From Lanius collurio (Eukaryota; Chordata; Aves; Passeriformes; Laniidae): DNA of 64,000 nt. The notes below the pieces were generated by a model, which saw only the letters and a program-made list of their open reading frames with translations, made no database searches and was not told where the DNA came from. Positions 25,641 to 37,814 of the stretch are shown here, one piece after another (positions within the stretch are counted from its first letter, which is position 1; every line of letters starts with the position of its first letter). The stretch spans positions 2,547,347 to 2,611,346 of the forward strand of contig JACBWW010000051.1 of assembly GCA_020086605.1 (NCBI GenBank), in the 5' to 3' direction. Both the position numbers and the translations under genes were made by a program.

Positions 25641-28600
25641 AGACTGCTCAAAAAACTGCTCAAGAGGTGGCAGCTGGGGTTAGTGGAAACTCAGAGAGAC
25701 CAAGTTAATGCTCAGTGAGGAGAGGGCAAAGTGGGGGCACATCATCTTGCCCCCTCCTCCCCCATTTTGTCAAGAATTGGGAGGGGGATTTCATGCTCTT
25801 TGCCCCTTGAATTTTTTGAAGGTCCTTAAGCAGCAGCCTTGAGCTTCACCCTAACTCTGAAAGTAATCTGTCTGTGTGCTTTTAGATTCTTTTATCTTTT
25901 ATAGTTTCCTTTGAAGGGAGTAGAAGGAAGACTGCTGACATGGCAAGATTTGGCTGTTACAGGGTTGAAAATCTGTCCTTGCTATGGCTGCTGGTATTTA
26001 AGTGATTTTTAGGCTGAGTCCAGATTCTTCACCTGATGATTCCAATACAGAAGTTCTTCTGTTGCCTCTTGAGTTTTCTACCAGCTGTCCAGCATTTAGA
26101 AAGAAGCACACCCTTGGGTGCTGGGGCTCCCACCACCTCACTGTTCTGTGATGCAACACCTTTGCTGGGACCTTGGAATAACAGGGAAATGATTACAACA
26201 CTTTGTAATGACAGTTTGTTCCAGAGGCTTCTTGCTTCCTCCAGTGAGTGAGTTGTGCTGTTGGTCTGTGTGCGGGAAGTTAAAAGGCCAAGGCATAATG
26301 CCCAATATTTTTTTACTCATTTAATTGCGTTTAAACCTGGACATCAACTTGGAATTACTGAATGAAGAAACAAATGAAGATTTCTAATAATATTGCAATA
26401 TATTCCTTCTGGTCATAATAGAAAGATTAGTGTTACATAAAGACTTCCATAATTAAAATTCATATTCTGATGAAAAAGAGATTGTGTTAATGACATGAAA
26501 CTACTTGAAGAGAGCCCTACACAACCACATGTTAGAGAAGTGTAACATTTTATCCTTCAACTTGTTTTCCTTCCTACTGTGTATTTTTTGTTCACTTTCA
26601 CATAAATATTTCCTGTATCTGGTAGATAAACTCAAATACGATGTTTGATAGGTATACATTGGATGCTTCTAATCTGAAACATCAGCATAGCTGTATCTTC
26701 CCATCTGCCTTTTCACTGTGATTTAGCTGAGAGCTGAAGCACAGTTGGTTCCGTTAATCAGCATTGAATCAAGTCTGCAAGCTTTAGACTAAGATTTAAG
26801 TGTAGAAACCTTTATTTTGAATGTTGCCAAACTTCACGCCTGAATTTTCTTTCTCTTGTGGGAGTTGATAACATCACTAACACCTCAGTAGAATTGGAAC
26901 AGTATTTCTTGTGGTGATTTAAGTGATAGTGATAATCTCTCTTCCTGCTAGACAGACAGAATGCTCTAAGCTTAGGTCTGCACATAGAAATAAAAAGAGT
27001 ATTTCAAATGTATTGTTTGGAAATATGTGGCTATTGTTTAAAATTTTTCTTCTGTAAGGATTTAATACAGCTCTCTATGAATAGAAAGTTGTTTTGGGTT
27101 ATCCAGACTGTAAAGACAGAGAAGGACACAGCAGTGGGAGGTTTATTTGGTGCTGGTTGAAAATGGAAATTATCGCAATTCCCATTATTAGAAAACTTCA
27201 AAATAGATAAATATTCAGGATAGTTGTAGATGGAGTTTGTTCACATTTTAGAGAAAAATATTATCTTTTAGCTCAAAGATATGATAAATAACTTTATGAT
27301 TTCCTCCCCTCCACTTAACTGTATATCTGTATTTATCAATGTAAGTGCAAATATCTTACTTTTTAATAAACTTTCTTGCAGAACATACGCTTTAGCCTTA
27401 TTTCTGTTCCCATGTGGTCACTTGGGTGTCTTTTTGTGCTTGTTACAGCACTTCTGTGACAACAACCACCTACACTGATTTATGATAAAAAAGGAGACTA
27501 ACTATTAGATGATGGTTTTGTAAGAAGTGTCTTTTCTTCAATCTACTTTGTCACTGTGTTGCAACTTAATTTTGCATTTCAAAAAGCCCATTTGTTGGCC
27601 CAGAATAAAGCTGTCATGAGCACAGATGGTGAAAAGTATCTTTGAAAAAATAAGGCAGATCTTGACCTTTTCCACCTAGATAGTGAGAGCACCACTCCAT
27701 TCCATTCCACTGGTCTCTGGGTCTTCCTCTTTGGTTTCAGCTCTAAGGGTATAACAGATGGAAGTTCTATAGGACAAGAAGGCCACAATTTTTATTCTTT
27801 CCCATATTGACTTTTAGGTAGGCAATGTGGGAAATGTTAAGGAAGAGAAATTATGGTCACTGGAGAAATTCCTGTAATAAGATTTTGTGACGTGAGGAAG
27901 TATAAACCCATCTTCTGCCAGGCATAACAAAATGGGAAGATAAAATTAACTAGCACGACATTGCTTTATTCTCTCCCTATTTTTAATAATTTTTCAATTG
28001 TTATCCCAGGCTCTTCTGGCCTACACATCATAAACTGTTAAATAAAATGAATAATAGCATCAATGTACACTATTATTATAATGTGGAGTAATATTTGGCT
28101 CAATAAATGAACTGTTTTCTATTACAGGATCCGTCAAAGTTAGGGACAAATTCGTTTTGCCTACTGGTCTGTGTATGGTGCTCCAAAGAGAATTTCACAT
28201 ATGCACATGCCCACATTTTTAATTCTCTATTTACAGATCTAAATTTGTAAAAAAAAAAAAGAAAAAGTATGAGTACATTAGTATTTTAAAGGTATTTTTA
28301 TAGACTAAGCTTTCAGCATTCAATCAGGTTAGAATTCTATATTCAATTTTCCAGTTTTATTAAAGCAGGGAGAACTGTATAAATCACAGCTAGATGCTCA
28401 ATTTACCCCTGAAATCCATATGCTCTGGCCTTACTTGCTGAACCTGCAGTGCTGTTTGTGGTGTCTGCCTTGCCTGAGCCATTTTATTTAGCCCTCACCC
28501 AGCTGTGCTCAGATGGGGGCTGTGGGGCAGATGGGAACATGAGCCACTGGCAAGGGCACACAGACACGAGAGAGTCCTGCATGGGGTTCTGGATTTTGTG

Positions 28601-29849
28601 GGGAGGATCACCTTTAAGGATCCTGCACCTTGAAGAACAACCAGGCTGCTCAGTGACTAAAAGGGCTGCAGAGTGCATTTCCTTTGGGAAGATGGAGGGT
28701 TTCCTAGGAAAAGGACTTTTTATTTGGTGCTTGACTGGCAGACCTGGTGAGTAAGCTGGCATTGGGAATATGCTTCTGGACATCTAAAATCTGTGTTTGG
28801 AGTATCAATAAGCTTTTCTGAAAAGCTGTGCTGTGAAGTGCAGGCTGAGATATAACATTGTCACAGATGTGACAGTCGGTGCCACTTTACTTTCGTAGGC
28901 TTGGTGGGGATGGGGATGTTCCGCCTGCCTTGGGCTCGGGCTGTGGCTGCTTCCAGCTGCTCCGGTCTGCTCCAGCCAGAGCTGGAACCACCTTCCCTGT
29001 GCTGCTGCAGGAGGAGTTCCTGTGGCTGGGGAGGCACTGGTTTGGCACTGGGGAGCTCCCTGAGGATTAGTTTCTGTTATTTCTTTGAGAAGGAAGCTGT
29101 GGTGGTGTCTCCAGAGCAAGTAATACCAGATTTAAATAATTTGAAGTTGGTACCAGCAAACTGCAGTCAAACGCTGATGGAGTCATTTCCTGCATTCCTG
29201 GTCCCAGGAAATGTCCATTGCAAGTATCTGGCTGTCCACCATGAAGAAAGGACAGAATCTGAGAGAAGCTGGGACAGGAAGTCATTTACTGGCTGTATCA
29301 TACTACAATGGTGGACTTACTTAGGATCATACAAAAAGCTTTATTTTTATCAGTTTCTTCCTTCTTTTAGCAGTCTCAGTAATACTTTCCTGAATAATTT
29401 TATGCTTGTCAATTGTACTGTGCTGCTCTTTCATTAACAGAGAAATGAATATTATTCTTGTTACAAAAAGAGCTGAAGTCTTATATGGGTCACAAATCCT
29501 GTTGCAGTTTCTGGAATTCAGACCTAGTTGTCAGATCAAAGCATTTAAATTCCACCAAGGTACTCCTCCTTAACTTTGCTTTTGCCAAGGCTGCATATAT
29601 TGCATAAGTCATACTAGACTATTTGGATATTTTTTCACTAAATATTGGCAGGGATCCATGTTAGCTGATATTTACATATCTGTATTTAAATGTTGGTGAT
29701 TTCTTGTTCTCTTAACCTTTCCACCACAACTAAAATAATCGGTTTGTATTTTAACATTGCTTTTACTTTACACCTTATTCAGCTTCTGATGTTTGTTTTA
29801 AAAAAATCCTTTCTTTGCTCCAGCAGCATTGCAACAGTATATACAAAGT

Positions 29850-29852
<3 letters not shown>

Positions 29853-29880
<28 letters not shown>
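29853..29880 (+). repeat. (AT)14 microsatellite
   Basis: There are 14 uninterrupted AT units, the longest pure dinucleotide array in the window. It is likely length-polymorphic. It lies about 480 bases upstream of the solo LTR and is unrelated to it. Confidence 0.95.
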
Positions 29881-29887
<7 letters not shown>

Positions 29888-30363
29888 GTTAGGTTAGCCC
29901 AGTGCAGTAAGACCCATGGAAGTTAATTCTCACCTCTAAAACAGAAGGTGCCTCTAGGGCCATTTTAAAGACACAAGTTTATTTGCAGTCTTCTTTCCTC
30001 CACTCAGAGGTTTTTTGGAATTAGTTTAAAATAGTGCTTTCTGAGGAAAGAATGGGATTTTTAATATTATTTCTGTGGACAATAATTTTTTCATAATTAA
30101 AATATTTTATTACTTGATTCCAATCGCCATTTTTCTCTTGACATTAAAAGGGATGAGGTGATCTCCAAATGAAGCAAAAAGCTGTAATTTGAAGGTAATA
30201 TTTGATTCACTTCACACTATTATGAATTTTTACTTTTTCCTTTTGTGCAAAAAAATATAAAATACTGAAGTACAGTTAAAGTCATGTTTAACCTCTCCCC
30301 ATGTGATTCAGACACTGGTCCTACCATCCCGACCCCTCATTAAGGTGTTTTCCTTAGACCTAA

Positions 30364-31285
30364 TGTTGGGGGTTTGGGAGTTCCCTTTCTCTTGAGGACT
30401 CCTTGAGGAATTTTCTCCCATATGTTACCGAGACAACAAATTGCTGGGGACTTGGGAGAAACAAAAGAACTGGCCATGGAGAGGAGGAGCCCATTTTGGG
30501 CTGCTGTCTTCACCTGGGAGTGCCCGGGACTCTCTGCTCAGATGGGGACAGGGAGAGAGGCTGCCACTCTCGTCAGCACCGCAGGCTTCCTGCTGTGTCT
30601 CCTCCCTGCTGGAGAAACCCCGGGATCCCAAACCTGTCCTTCCCTGCCCGGCTGGGAGCTGGGCTGCAGCCCCTGCTGCCTCAGCCTTCGCTGCTCTGCA
30701 GCCCTGCCCGTCCTGCCTGCCCAGACCTCCGGGGATTCCTACCACAGCTCCGGCGGATACATCTTGCCTGCCACCCGGGATCTGTGCTCCTACTGCTGCT
30801 CCAGCCCGCCTGGACAGGAGAGCCCAGACAGACCCCAGGATCAGCTGCCCAGGGAGGTTTGTGAGGCCTTTCTTCCATCCCTTCCCGGGATCTGAGCCGC
30901 CATCACTGCGTGCTCCCCGAGCTCGCTCCGGAGCGCCCCCTGCAGCCGCGGGGGAACCATCGCACCTGCCCTGCTCACCGGGAGCCGCCAGCGCCCCTGC
31001 CGGCTGTGACTGGAACTGCACCAGAGGGGAAAGGGCCTGACAGCCGAGAGAGGCTGCACTGGGTTTGTGCTTCTGTTTGTTGTCACCACTGTAGTTATTG
31101 TTGTTTGTTTGCCTGTTTATATATCTGTATTTTAGTAAAGAACTGTTATTCCTATTCTTTATATCTTTGCCTGAAAGCCCCTTAATTGCAAAATTATAAT
31201 AATTCAGAGAGAAGGGGGTTGCATCCTTCATTTCAAGGGAGGCTCCTGCCTTCCTTAGCAGACATCTGTCTTTCAAACCAAGACA
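30364..31285 (+). mobile_element. Solo LTR of a passerine-type ERVL-like endogenous retrovirus
   Basis: The 922 bp unit opens with TG (TGTTGGGGGTTTGGGAG) and closes with CA (CAAACCAAGACA). It is flanked by near-identical 5 bp direct repeats, CCTAA at 30359-30363 and CCTAC at 31286-31290, as expected for class III elements. The 3' third, from AGAACTGTTATTCCTAT through TTAATTGCAAAATTATAATA to GGAGGCTCCTGCCTTCC, matches from memory the 3' end of a family abundant in songbird genomes. The middle (30480-31060) is GC- and CpG-rich. No primer-binding site, gag, pol or env follows, so this is a solo LTR left by recombination between two LTRs. It carries only transcription signals and no gene. The exact subfamily name and the 5' boundary are less certain than the 3' end. 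Confidence 0.85.
31117..31139 (+). promoter_or_regulatory. LTR core signals: TATA-like box and AGTAAA polyadenylation signal
   Basis: TTATATA at 31117-31123 is a possible TATA box, and AGTAAA at 31134-31139 is a common variant poly(A) signal. Both lie in the 3' third of the LTR, where retroviral LTRs keep these elements. Cleavage would be expected about 15-25 bases after AGTAAA. Their close spacing means the TATA call is weak. Activity today is unknown. Confidence 0.4.
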
Positions 31286-34084
31286 CCTACTTACAAGACA
31301 GAGCAGTGGTATCAGTTCTTGGGCTCTTGCTGGATGATCTGGTAGCTGTGTTTGCCAAGAAAGATTGATTCTTAATTTATTAAAAAAAAATAAGCTGGTC
31401 TTAGTTGGTTATTTTTCCATTACAGGCAGCAACTACTGGAGGTTTTTCCCAAGGCATGTATTTGAGATGATCTAGAAGAGTAAGATGCTGCAGTAGCTCT
31501 GGCTACCACTGAGGATCTTGCCTACCTCATTCATTGCTTCATCTTTGTGTGTTTCTCCAGCCCTGGAGTTTTGTTCTCTATCAAACTTACAGCTGGTGGC
31601 AGCAGAATGCCTTCACCACTCCTACGTTTCCCCGTTTTTTAATTCTTTGAAAGCCCTTTGATGAAGACAGCCTTAAGTTCAGAGTGTGCTGCAAGCTCTT
31701 TCTTTCCTCTTATGGAGGGAGCCGTCTGTCCCCTGAGGAGGAGGGGGCAACTCAGTCAAATCTTGGAGACCTGGTGTAAAATGTTTGTGGCTCTTAAGTG
31801 ACTCTGGTCTATTGTCCTTTAGGCTTAGTATAATACTCTATTTACACAAATATTTTGAAGTTAGCTCAAAAAGAAAGGTTAAAAAGTAAATAGATTATTT
31901 ATGATTAGTAATTCTGCCTTGTATGTAAGTAGTAGAGAACACTGGCATCTGTTTGTCAGGTGGCAAAGAAACAAATTATATGTATGAGCATAACAGGATT
32001 AATAGTGATGCTTATCTGGAAGTTGTGGTAATATGAGCAGACTTTTTTAAGAATTAAGCTTTTTTTCCTAAGGAGTTGAGATAGATAACCAGATTTCTTT
32101 GGGATTTAAATTAAGTATCTCACTATTTCTGTTAAAACAGTATGCCCAGTTCTGCTATGATAGTTTATCATAGAGTTCTGTGGTGCTGAATATTTTTCTC
32201 TGAGCTTCAACCTTGAAACATGGGTTATGCTGTTACAATTTTCATTATAAAAGATTATGCATAGTTGTTGATATTCACTAATGAAAAATTAAGTTCTTGA
32301 ATAGCCACAAAAGTGTGTTTAATTTACACGTCTTTTATGTATTCCTGTCAAATTAGTACCTATAGATTAATGCGCTCGTTAAGGCCCTCAAAAAGAAATT
32401 TTACATTTGGTTATTTTACATTCCTAGAGTTTTGCTTTGTATTGTTCTCTACATTAACCTTGTTAAAAGCAATGAACTTGTGCATAACAGTTCTATTATT
32501 GCACTGAAATTCTGTTAAGTATTACATGTCTGTCTGTTTTAGAGAAGTTGAACTACTACCTACTACTATGTCTACAGCAGTGAACCAATGCTCAGCCCTC
32601 AGCCTTGTAATTTTAGAATTTGGTGTCTTAATAAGATCAAATGAGTAATTACACAGAGCTCAGTCTGCTGCCTTCGCTCACGTTGAGTTGCAGTCTATGC
32701 TAGGATTGATTATAGAGGAGGGAAGTGCAATGCAGCATTTAGAGAGTTAGCCTGTTTTGGGGTCTTTGTTTCAAAACTCAACAGCACTGGGTAGTGAAAA
32801 CTTGTTTGTAACTCTTAGAATCAATCAAATTAATCAAATATAGATAACTCAGTGGTATTTTTTCTTTTCATACTTCATAAAGTTTTCACATAAAACTCTT
32901 TGTGCTGTTCTTTTGCTGAGCTGGAGGTTACAGTTCTCTGGAGAGGTGAAAAAACAACAGCCTTGGCTCTGTCACAGAGCAGTTGGATTTGTAGATTGGG
33001 GGTGTCATCAGTGTCACTGCCACTACCCTTGGCTACTGCCTGTGGTCAGAGATACAGAGCAGGGCTAAATGGGCTGGGGTGGCTGCATTTGTTTCCTTGT
33101 TTAAGATGGAATGTCACGAGCCATGTTGCTGCACTTTTGGCATATGCACAGCCCTCTGGACAGTCGGTACCCACAGCCAAGATGTTTGATCCATGGCAGT
33201 TCTCTGAAAGTCTTCCTACCTTCCATCAGTTCTGGTCTGTAGGTTCAGGTGTTCACCTTGTTGGTTCTCTTCCCCAGGATTGTCACAGCAGTACAGAGTG
33301 AAATTACTGGGCTAGAAATGTGTGAATGGTACTGAAGAGCAGTATTTGAATGCTGTTCAGCATCTGAAATTCAGAAAAATGAGGAACGTTCAGACTCTTG
33401 CAGAAATTGTTGTCAAGTTACCATAGTCTCCTTTCCAAAGGTAACTAAGGATGGTAAAATCCTATAGTTGCCTCTATAGGCAGAATCCAAACAATTTGGT
33501 CAGAAGCAGAAGAGAACCTCTTTTGTCTACAGTGGATTTAAATTTGAAAGGCTTTTTTCTGTATCTTAATACCCTAAGACTTCAAAAAAAAAAAGGTCAT
33601 TAAACTTTGTTAATGCCTAAGCACTTGCCCCATGAACTCCTCTTACTGTGTTTCAGTTCTGGAGAGGACATGGTTAATGTGATGGTATCATGAGTTCATG
33701 GCAAGGACATGGTTAATGGCAAGGACATGGTAAAATCAGATATTCAGTCCATAATTAATTCCAAGTCACTCCTTGTCTGCTTCTGTAGAGAGTTCTCTTC
33801 TGGAGACAGACTTGGAATAACTGCAGGTTGAACATCCAGACATCAGTGCTGGGAAGGATACTGTGAATCTTTCAAAAGACTCATTTACAAAGAAATAAGC
33901 AATAGGGATGTAATTCTCAGTATGTGCAGCTTTACAGGAAATGAATCATGAGCAAGTTTAATTTCAGTATTTAAAGAAGTTCAAAGGTTTGGCTGGCAAA
34001 GGTGAAGGTGTAGCTGTAACAACCCTTTTAGAAAGACAGTTCTTTGCATTGCTTGACATTCCAGTTTGAAAAATAGCACTGCCC
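31286..34084. other. Unique non-coding DNA
   Basis: The DNA right of the LTR shows no retroviral primer-binding site or internal sequence. It is AT-rich with a pyrimidine-rich, slightly GC-richer part at 31400-31800. A 133-codon open frame at 32900-33301 has no family resemblance. An A11 run lies at 33584-33594. A short direct-repeat cluster lies at 33665-33733. No gene is supported. Confidence 0.55.
33665..33733 (+). repeat. Short direct repeats of AGGACATGGTTAATG
   Basis: The 15-mer AGGACATGGTTAATG occurs at 33665-33679 and 33704-33718. A third, decayed copy starts at 33722, so the last two form an 18 bp tandem unit. This is a local slippage duplication, and no function is suggested. Confidence 0.8.
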
Positions 34085-34738
34085 TGTATCAGTGAAGCAC
34101 AAGTTAAAAGGATTAAGAACTGGCCAACTGACAAACCTAAAAAATTAGTCATAATAATAGAGTGCAGCTCCATAGGGATCAGCACTGTGCCTGACACCAT
34201 TTAACAGTTTCAGCATTGATCTGGAGTACATGGAACTGTGGTAAAATTTGAAAATGACTCAGAGATTACCAAAGCGGTAAATAATGAGGGCAGGGAGTAA
34301 TACAGAATTATCTATACTGATCCTGCCTATATTCAGCCGTAATTTTGATTCAGTCAGATGCTAAGCTTTACAGCTAAGAAGAAAAGGCATTTTAAGTGAT
34401 GCTAATAAGAAATTAAATAATGAGAAACTTCAGTACTGAGGAATGACAAATCAGCACAAGTTTTATCCAACTGCAAACCATCCTTACCTGAGCAGACGGA
34501 GAAGTGGGGAATAATGGACTGCCCTGTAAGCATTAGGATCAAGTGTCAAAGGAAATGGTGTCATCTATCTCTGAATCTTTACATCAAGAGTAGGAGTTTA
34601 GCCATTGCTTAACATGAATTTTTGGCCTCAAACCAGGAGTCATCAAATGCCACAGCATGTTGATGTGTAGGAGGTCAGGCTATGTGAACTAGAATTGCCC
34701 CTTGACCTTGAACTGGAACTATAAAAGTGCTAAGTTGA
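34085..34738 (+). mobile_element. Ancient CR1 LINE fragment, plus strand, 3' end retained
   Basis: This is a strongly decayed CR1 of the older amniote kind, as seen in turtles and crocodilians. AGGATTAAGAACTGGCCAACTGAC at 34108-34131 and GTGGTAAAATTTGAAAATGAC follow the ORF2 reverse transcriptase. In one frame, 34241-34291 reads VKFENDSEITKAVNNEG against the family's KFADDTKIGGVVNNE, so the catalytic F-A-D-D is now F-E-N-D. After an internal deletion the end of ORF2 and the 3' UTR follow, including GGAGGTCAGGCTATGTGAAC at about 34671-34690, the family's GGAGGTCAGACTAGATGATC. Many stops and indels make it inert. Boundaries are approximate. Confidence 0.78.
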
Positions 34739-37700
34739 CTCACAAAATTGTTTGACAGACTGCTCTTGAGAAGCTGTTGTATCTAATGGGAAATTACTTG
34801 TCCCTTTAATTTAAGGTTGAAGCTTTATTTTTAGCTCCACTAAAATGTGCCTTTTCCCACATACTAAATTTAGACAAATTAAATTGTCATTTTTTCTGGC
34901 ACAATAATATGCTGGTCTAGAATGCTGTGCTTTTTTTTGTTGTAGTTGTTGTTTGTTCCTTTTAGCTTTGAGGCAAAATGTGTATACAAATTAAAGGCTT
35001 CCCAGAATGAGATATGTTTTTCATATACTTTTGTGACTTGTGATAAGAAGACATTTTGGCCTAAGAATGAAGCTTATTTTTGGCATAGAGAGTGAACTTC
35101 TTTCAAGACATGGAAAGTAGGAATATTTATTTCAAAATGTTTTAAGAGCAGATTTAGAGTAGAAACCTGAACACCTGTTGTCAGGCTTATACTAATCACC
35201 TGTGAACTTTTAAGTAGGGTGACAGTGCTGTGTTGTGGTGCTCATGTTCTTAAGGATCTTCACAGGGACTGAAATTCTGTTGTGGCAGTACTGGAAATGT
35301 GGAGGCTCTTGCCACTCTTTTCCAACACGTTTTGTGGTGCCAGATATGCTGCACAGTCCCTGCTGTCTCAGTATTTTATCTTTTCCTTGCACTTTCTGGG
35401 CATCAGCCCCACACGGAGCATCCCCAGCAGTGGGGACGGAGCAGCATCAGGTAGGGACTGACAATCCCTCCAGGTGAGCTCAGCCTTAGCAGCACTCAGT
35501 GTCTGTGCAATCCTACAGCTGCCTGCTCTGGAGGGCAGACAGGATCTGTGCTTCACCCTCTTTTCACAGCTGCCCTCCCCAGGGCCTTTCAGGCTGATGG
35601 TCCCTCGTGTTGCTCAGTACTGGGGGCATTCGTGTCCCATAATAAGAAGCTGCCAGCTTCACTTGCTAAGAGGTTACTCCTGTAGTCAGTGAAATATTTC
35701 AGGAATGCTTCAGACTTGGATGTAGGTTAAGGAAATATTCTTTAGAAGTTTTACAGGGAGGATAACTGCCTATGGCTTGTCTGCCTTTAAACTCCTAACA
35801 CTTGTATTACCATTCCATCCACTATAAAAAGTTTTCTATAAAGTAGGAGTTATATTTTTAGATACAAAGATGAACTGATCTCATCTTCAACTTGAAATTT
35901 TTTGTAGTCACTGAATAAAGCAAAAATCAAGGCTGTTTTATTCACCTTTCTACATGTTTTGTTTTGTTGTGAGCTTTTTTGAAGTGTGGCCTGGATTTTT
36001 TGTTTCTCAGTCCTGAAAAAAATTTAATTTGCTTTTTAAGTTAAATTGCAGTGTTCTTTCAAATCACCTTCCAAAAGAGTGTTTAGTTTGAAAGTAGCTA
36101 TCCAGAGACCACCTGTGTGTGGCAGTGGTGTTTGTGGAAGGAGGGAGTGGCAGGGTGGGAGAGATGCTTTCTGTTTTTCTAGTTAGTTAATATTTGGTAT
36201 ATTTCCATTAAATGTGATGATTTGAGCTGCTGTAGAAAAAAAATGGTGTCCATGTATTGCAAGACAGCAATGAGGGTGTCCTGTTGCTCAAAACTACAGG
36301 TGGAATATCACAAGGTCATTACCTCTGTAGCCTTTAAATGAAGTGCACATTGCTTTGTTTTCTATAGACTGCACAAAAAACCTCTTGGAAGCCATCAGAA
36401 TGACAGGGAAAACGCATTATGAGATTAGTATTATGTTCAGAAGAAAAGTAAAAAAAATACGTTCCCTCAGGAAAATTGGAGTTGCATAGTGTGAGATTGT
36501 AATACAGCCATGAAAGAGCAGAGCCAAGTAGGAATTTTCTGCTCTCATTGAATAAGGCTCTACAGATCTTTTATCTTGATTCAGGCTCAGACATATGGTT
36601 ATTATGCTGACTCACTTGGTAGTCGTATGATGTGAGGCCTGTTAACACGAACCCAGACTTGTAAAAACACTTGAGTTATTCTTTAAGGTACAGGGGAACT
36701 TGGGACAAAGATTTTGATAACAACAAAGCACCAACTGTAGAATGAAGGTGTAGAATTGGGTGGCAAAGGTCAGAAGAATATTCTTGGTTCTCTTGTATGA
36801 ATTAGGGCAAAAAGAAAAATGTTGGAAATAGGATGCTGGGAATTACGTCTTTGGGAAGAGTTTTTTTTAAGGTGTTCCAGTAAAGAGCATAAAGTAAATC
36901 TTGCTTGGAGTGCTTGTGTCAACCATTAGCAGCATGGAGGTGCTTGGAGTATAGACTGAGAAATGAGTGAAATTCACACCCAAAGTAGGGGTTTGAAGGC
37001 CAAGTACACCTGAACAGCTGAAAATAAAGCACACAGCATGAGTATGAGGAAAGAGGAAGTTCTTCATTTCACACGTGGTGACCCCAGATGAAGAAGGCAA
37101 ATGAGCTTGCACAGAAGAGCCGTGCTGCTGCATCATGTACTCCAGCTTGCAGTTCTGACCAGTGAATGTTGTCAGAACCCAAAACCTCATCATTTTAATG
37201 CAAGTCATTGCTTTAATCAAGGGGAAAAGGAGAAGATTCAGATTTTTGGATTAAGACTATTAAAGATTCAGTTTCTGCATGATTCCCTTCATAACTGAGA
37301 GATGTGTGATAAACCTTCCAACCCCTTCTGCCACTTGCATTCCCTTGCAATGCTTTGAGGGGGTATAAAAGCCTCATGCTGAACATGAGCATTTGACTGT
37401 TCCACCAAATCTGATCCAAAAATGCACAACCATGCGTTTTCCCACCCAGCACCATTCTCTGAGTTTTAGGATGTGCCATCAGTAGGTTTTGCACTGGACT
37501 TTACCCATTAACCTCTCTCTGTATGAGATCTGCCACTGGTTTACTGGGATTCAGGGTATGCTTCAATGACATCAATGGCAGGAGACTTGCTATTGGAGGG
37601 GAGGGCTTTAAGGGCAGGTAATAGCAAGCAAAATCAAGAAGTAATAGTTGCAGTTAGTCATCCCCTGTTAGATAACATGGCCAACTCCAGCCAAGCAGAA

Positions 37701-37814
37701 ATGATAGGATCTACAAAAATAGGACTGGAGATGACTCTGAAAGAGACTTCGGTTCATTTCTTGCCTGAGGACAAGATACAATCTCCTTAATGGCACTGGC
37801 ATCAGGTATTTAGC
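34739..37814. other. Unique non-coding DNA between two old CR1 copies
   Basis: No gene is recognised. A GC-richer part lies at 35380-35680. Block 36867-37494 has long minus-strand open frames (117 and 93 codons) in two registers, with no similarity I can name, no splice pattern and no repeat family. Plain chance or an unrecognised old repeat is most likely. Confidence 0.5.

Larger units (their letters stand above)
18342..30363. other. Unique non-coding DNA
   Basis: No gene or repeat family is recognised across 12 kb. A GC-richer, CpG-bearing patch lies at about 18820-19110 and another at 28880-29080. Block 25265-25640 is complex, AT-rich and full of TAAT/ATTA cores plus a TTAGCCAATGG site, so it resembles a conserved enhancer-like element (unproven). 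A minus-strand frame at 20025-20300 has a fairly natural amino-acid mix but an in-frame stop just upstream and no recognised family. An A12 run lies at 28249-28260. Other open frames here are short and unsupported. Confidence 0.5.

Noticed and set aside
30425..31276. 283-codon minus-strand open frame as a gene
   Set aside because: It lies wholly inside the GC-rich LTR, has no domain, and overlaps several other long frames on both strands, as expected where stop codons are rare.
31286..31800. Internal retroviral sequence continuing from the LTR
   Set aside because: No primer-binding site or gag/pol-like frame follows, and the flanking 5 bp repeat indicates the element ends at 31285.
36867..37494. 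Two adjoining minus-strand open frames as a split gene
   Set aside because: Different registers, no splice signals joining them and no similarity.
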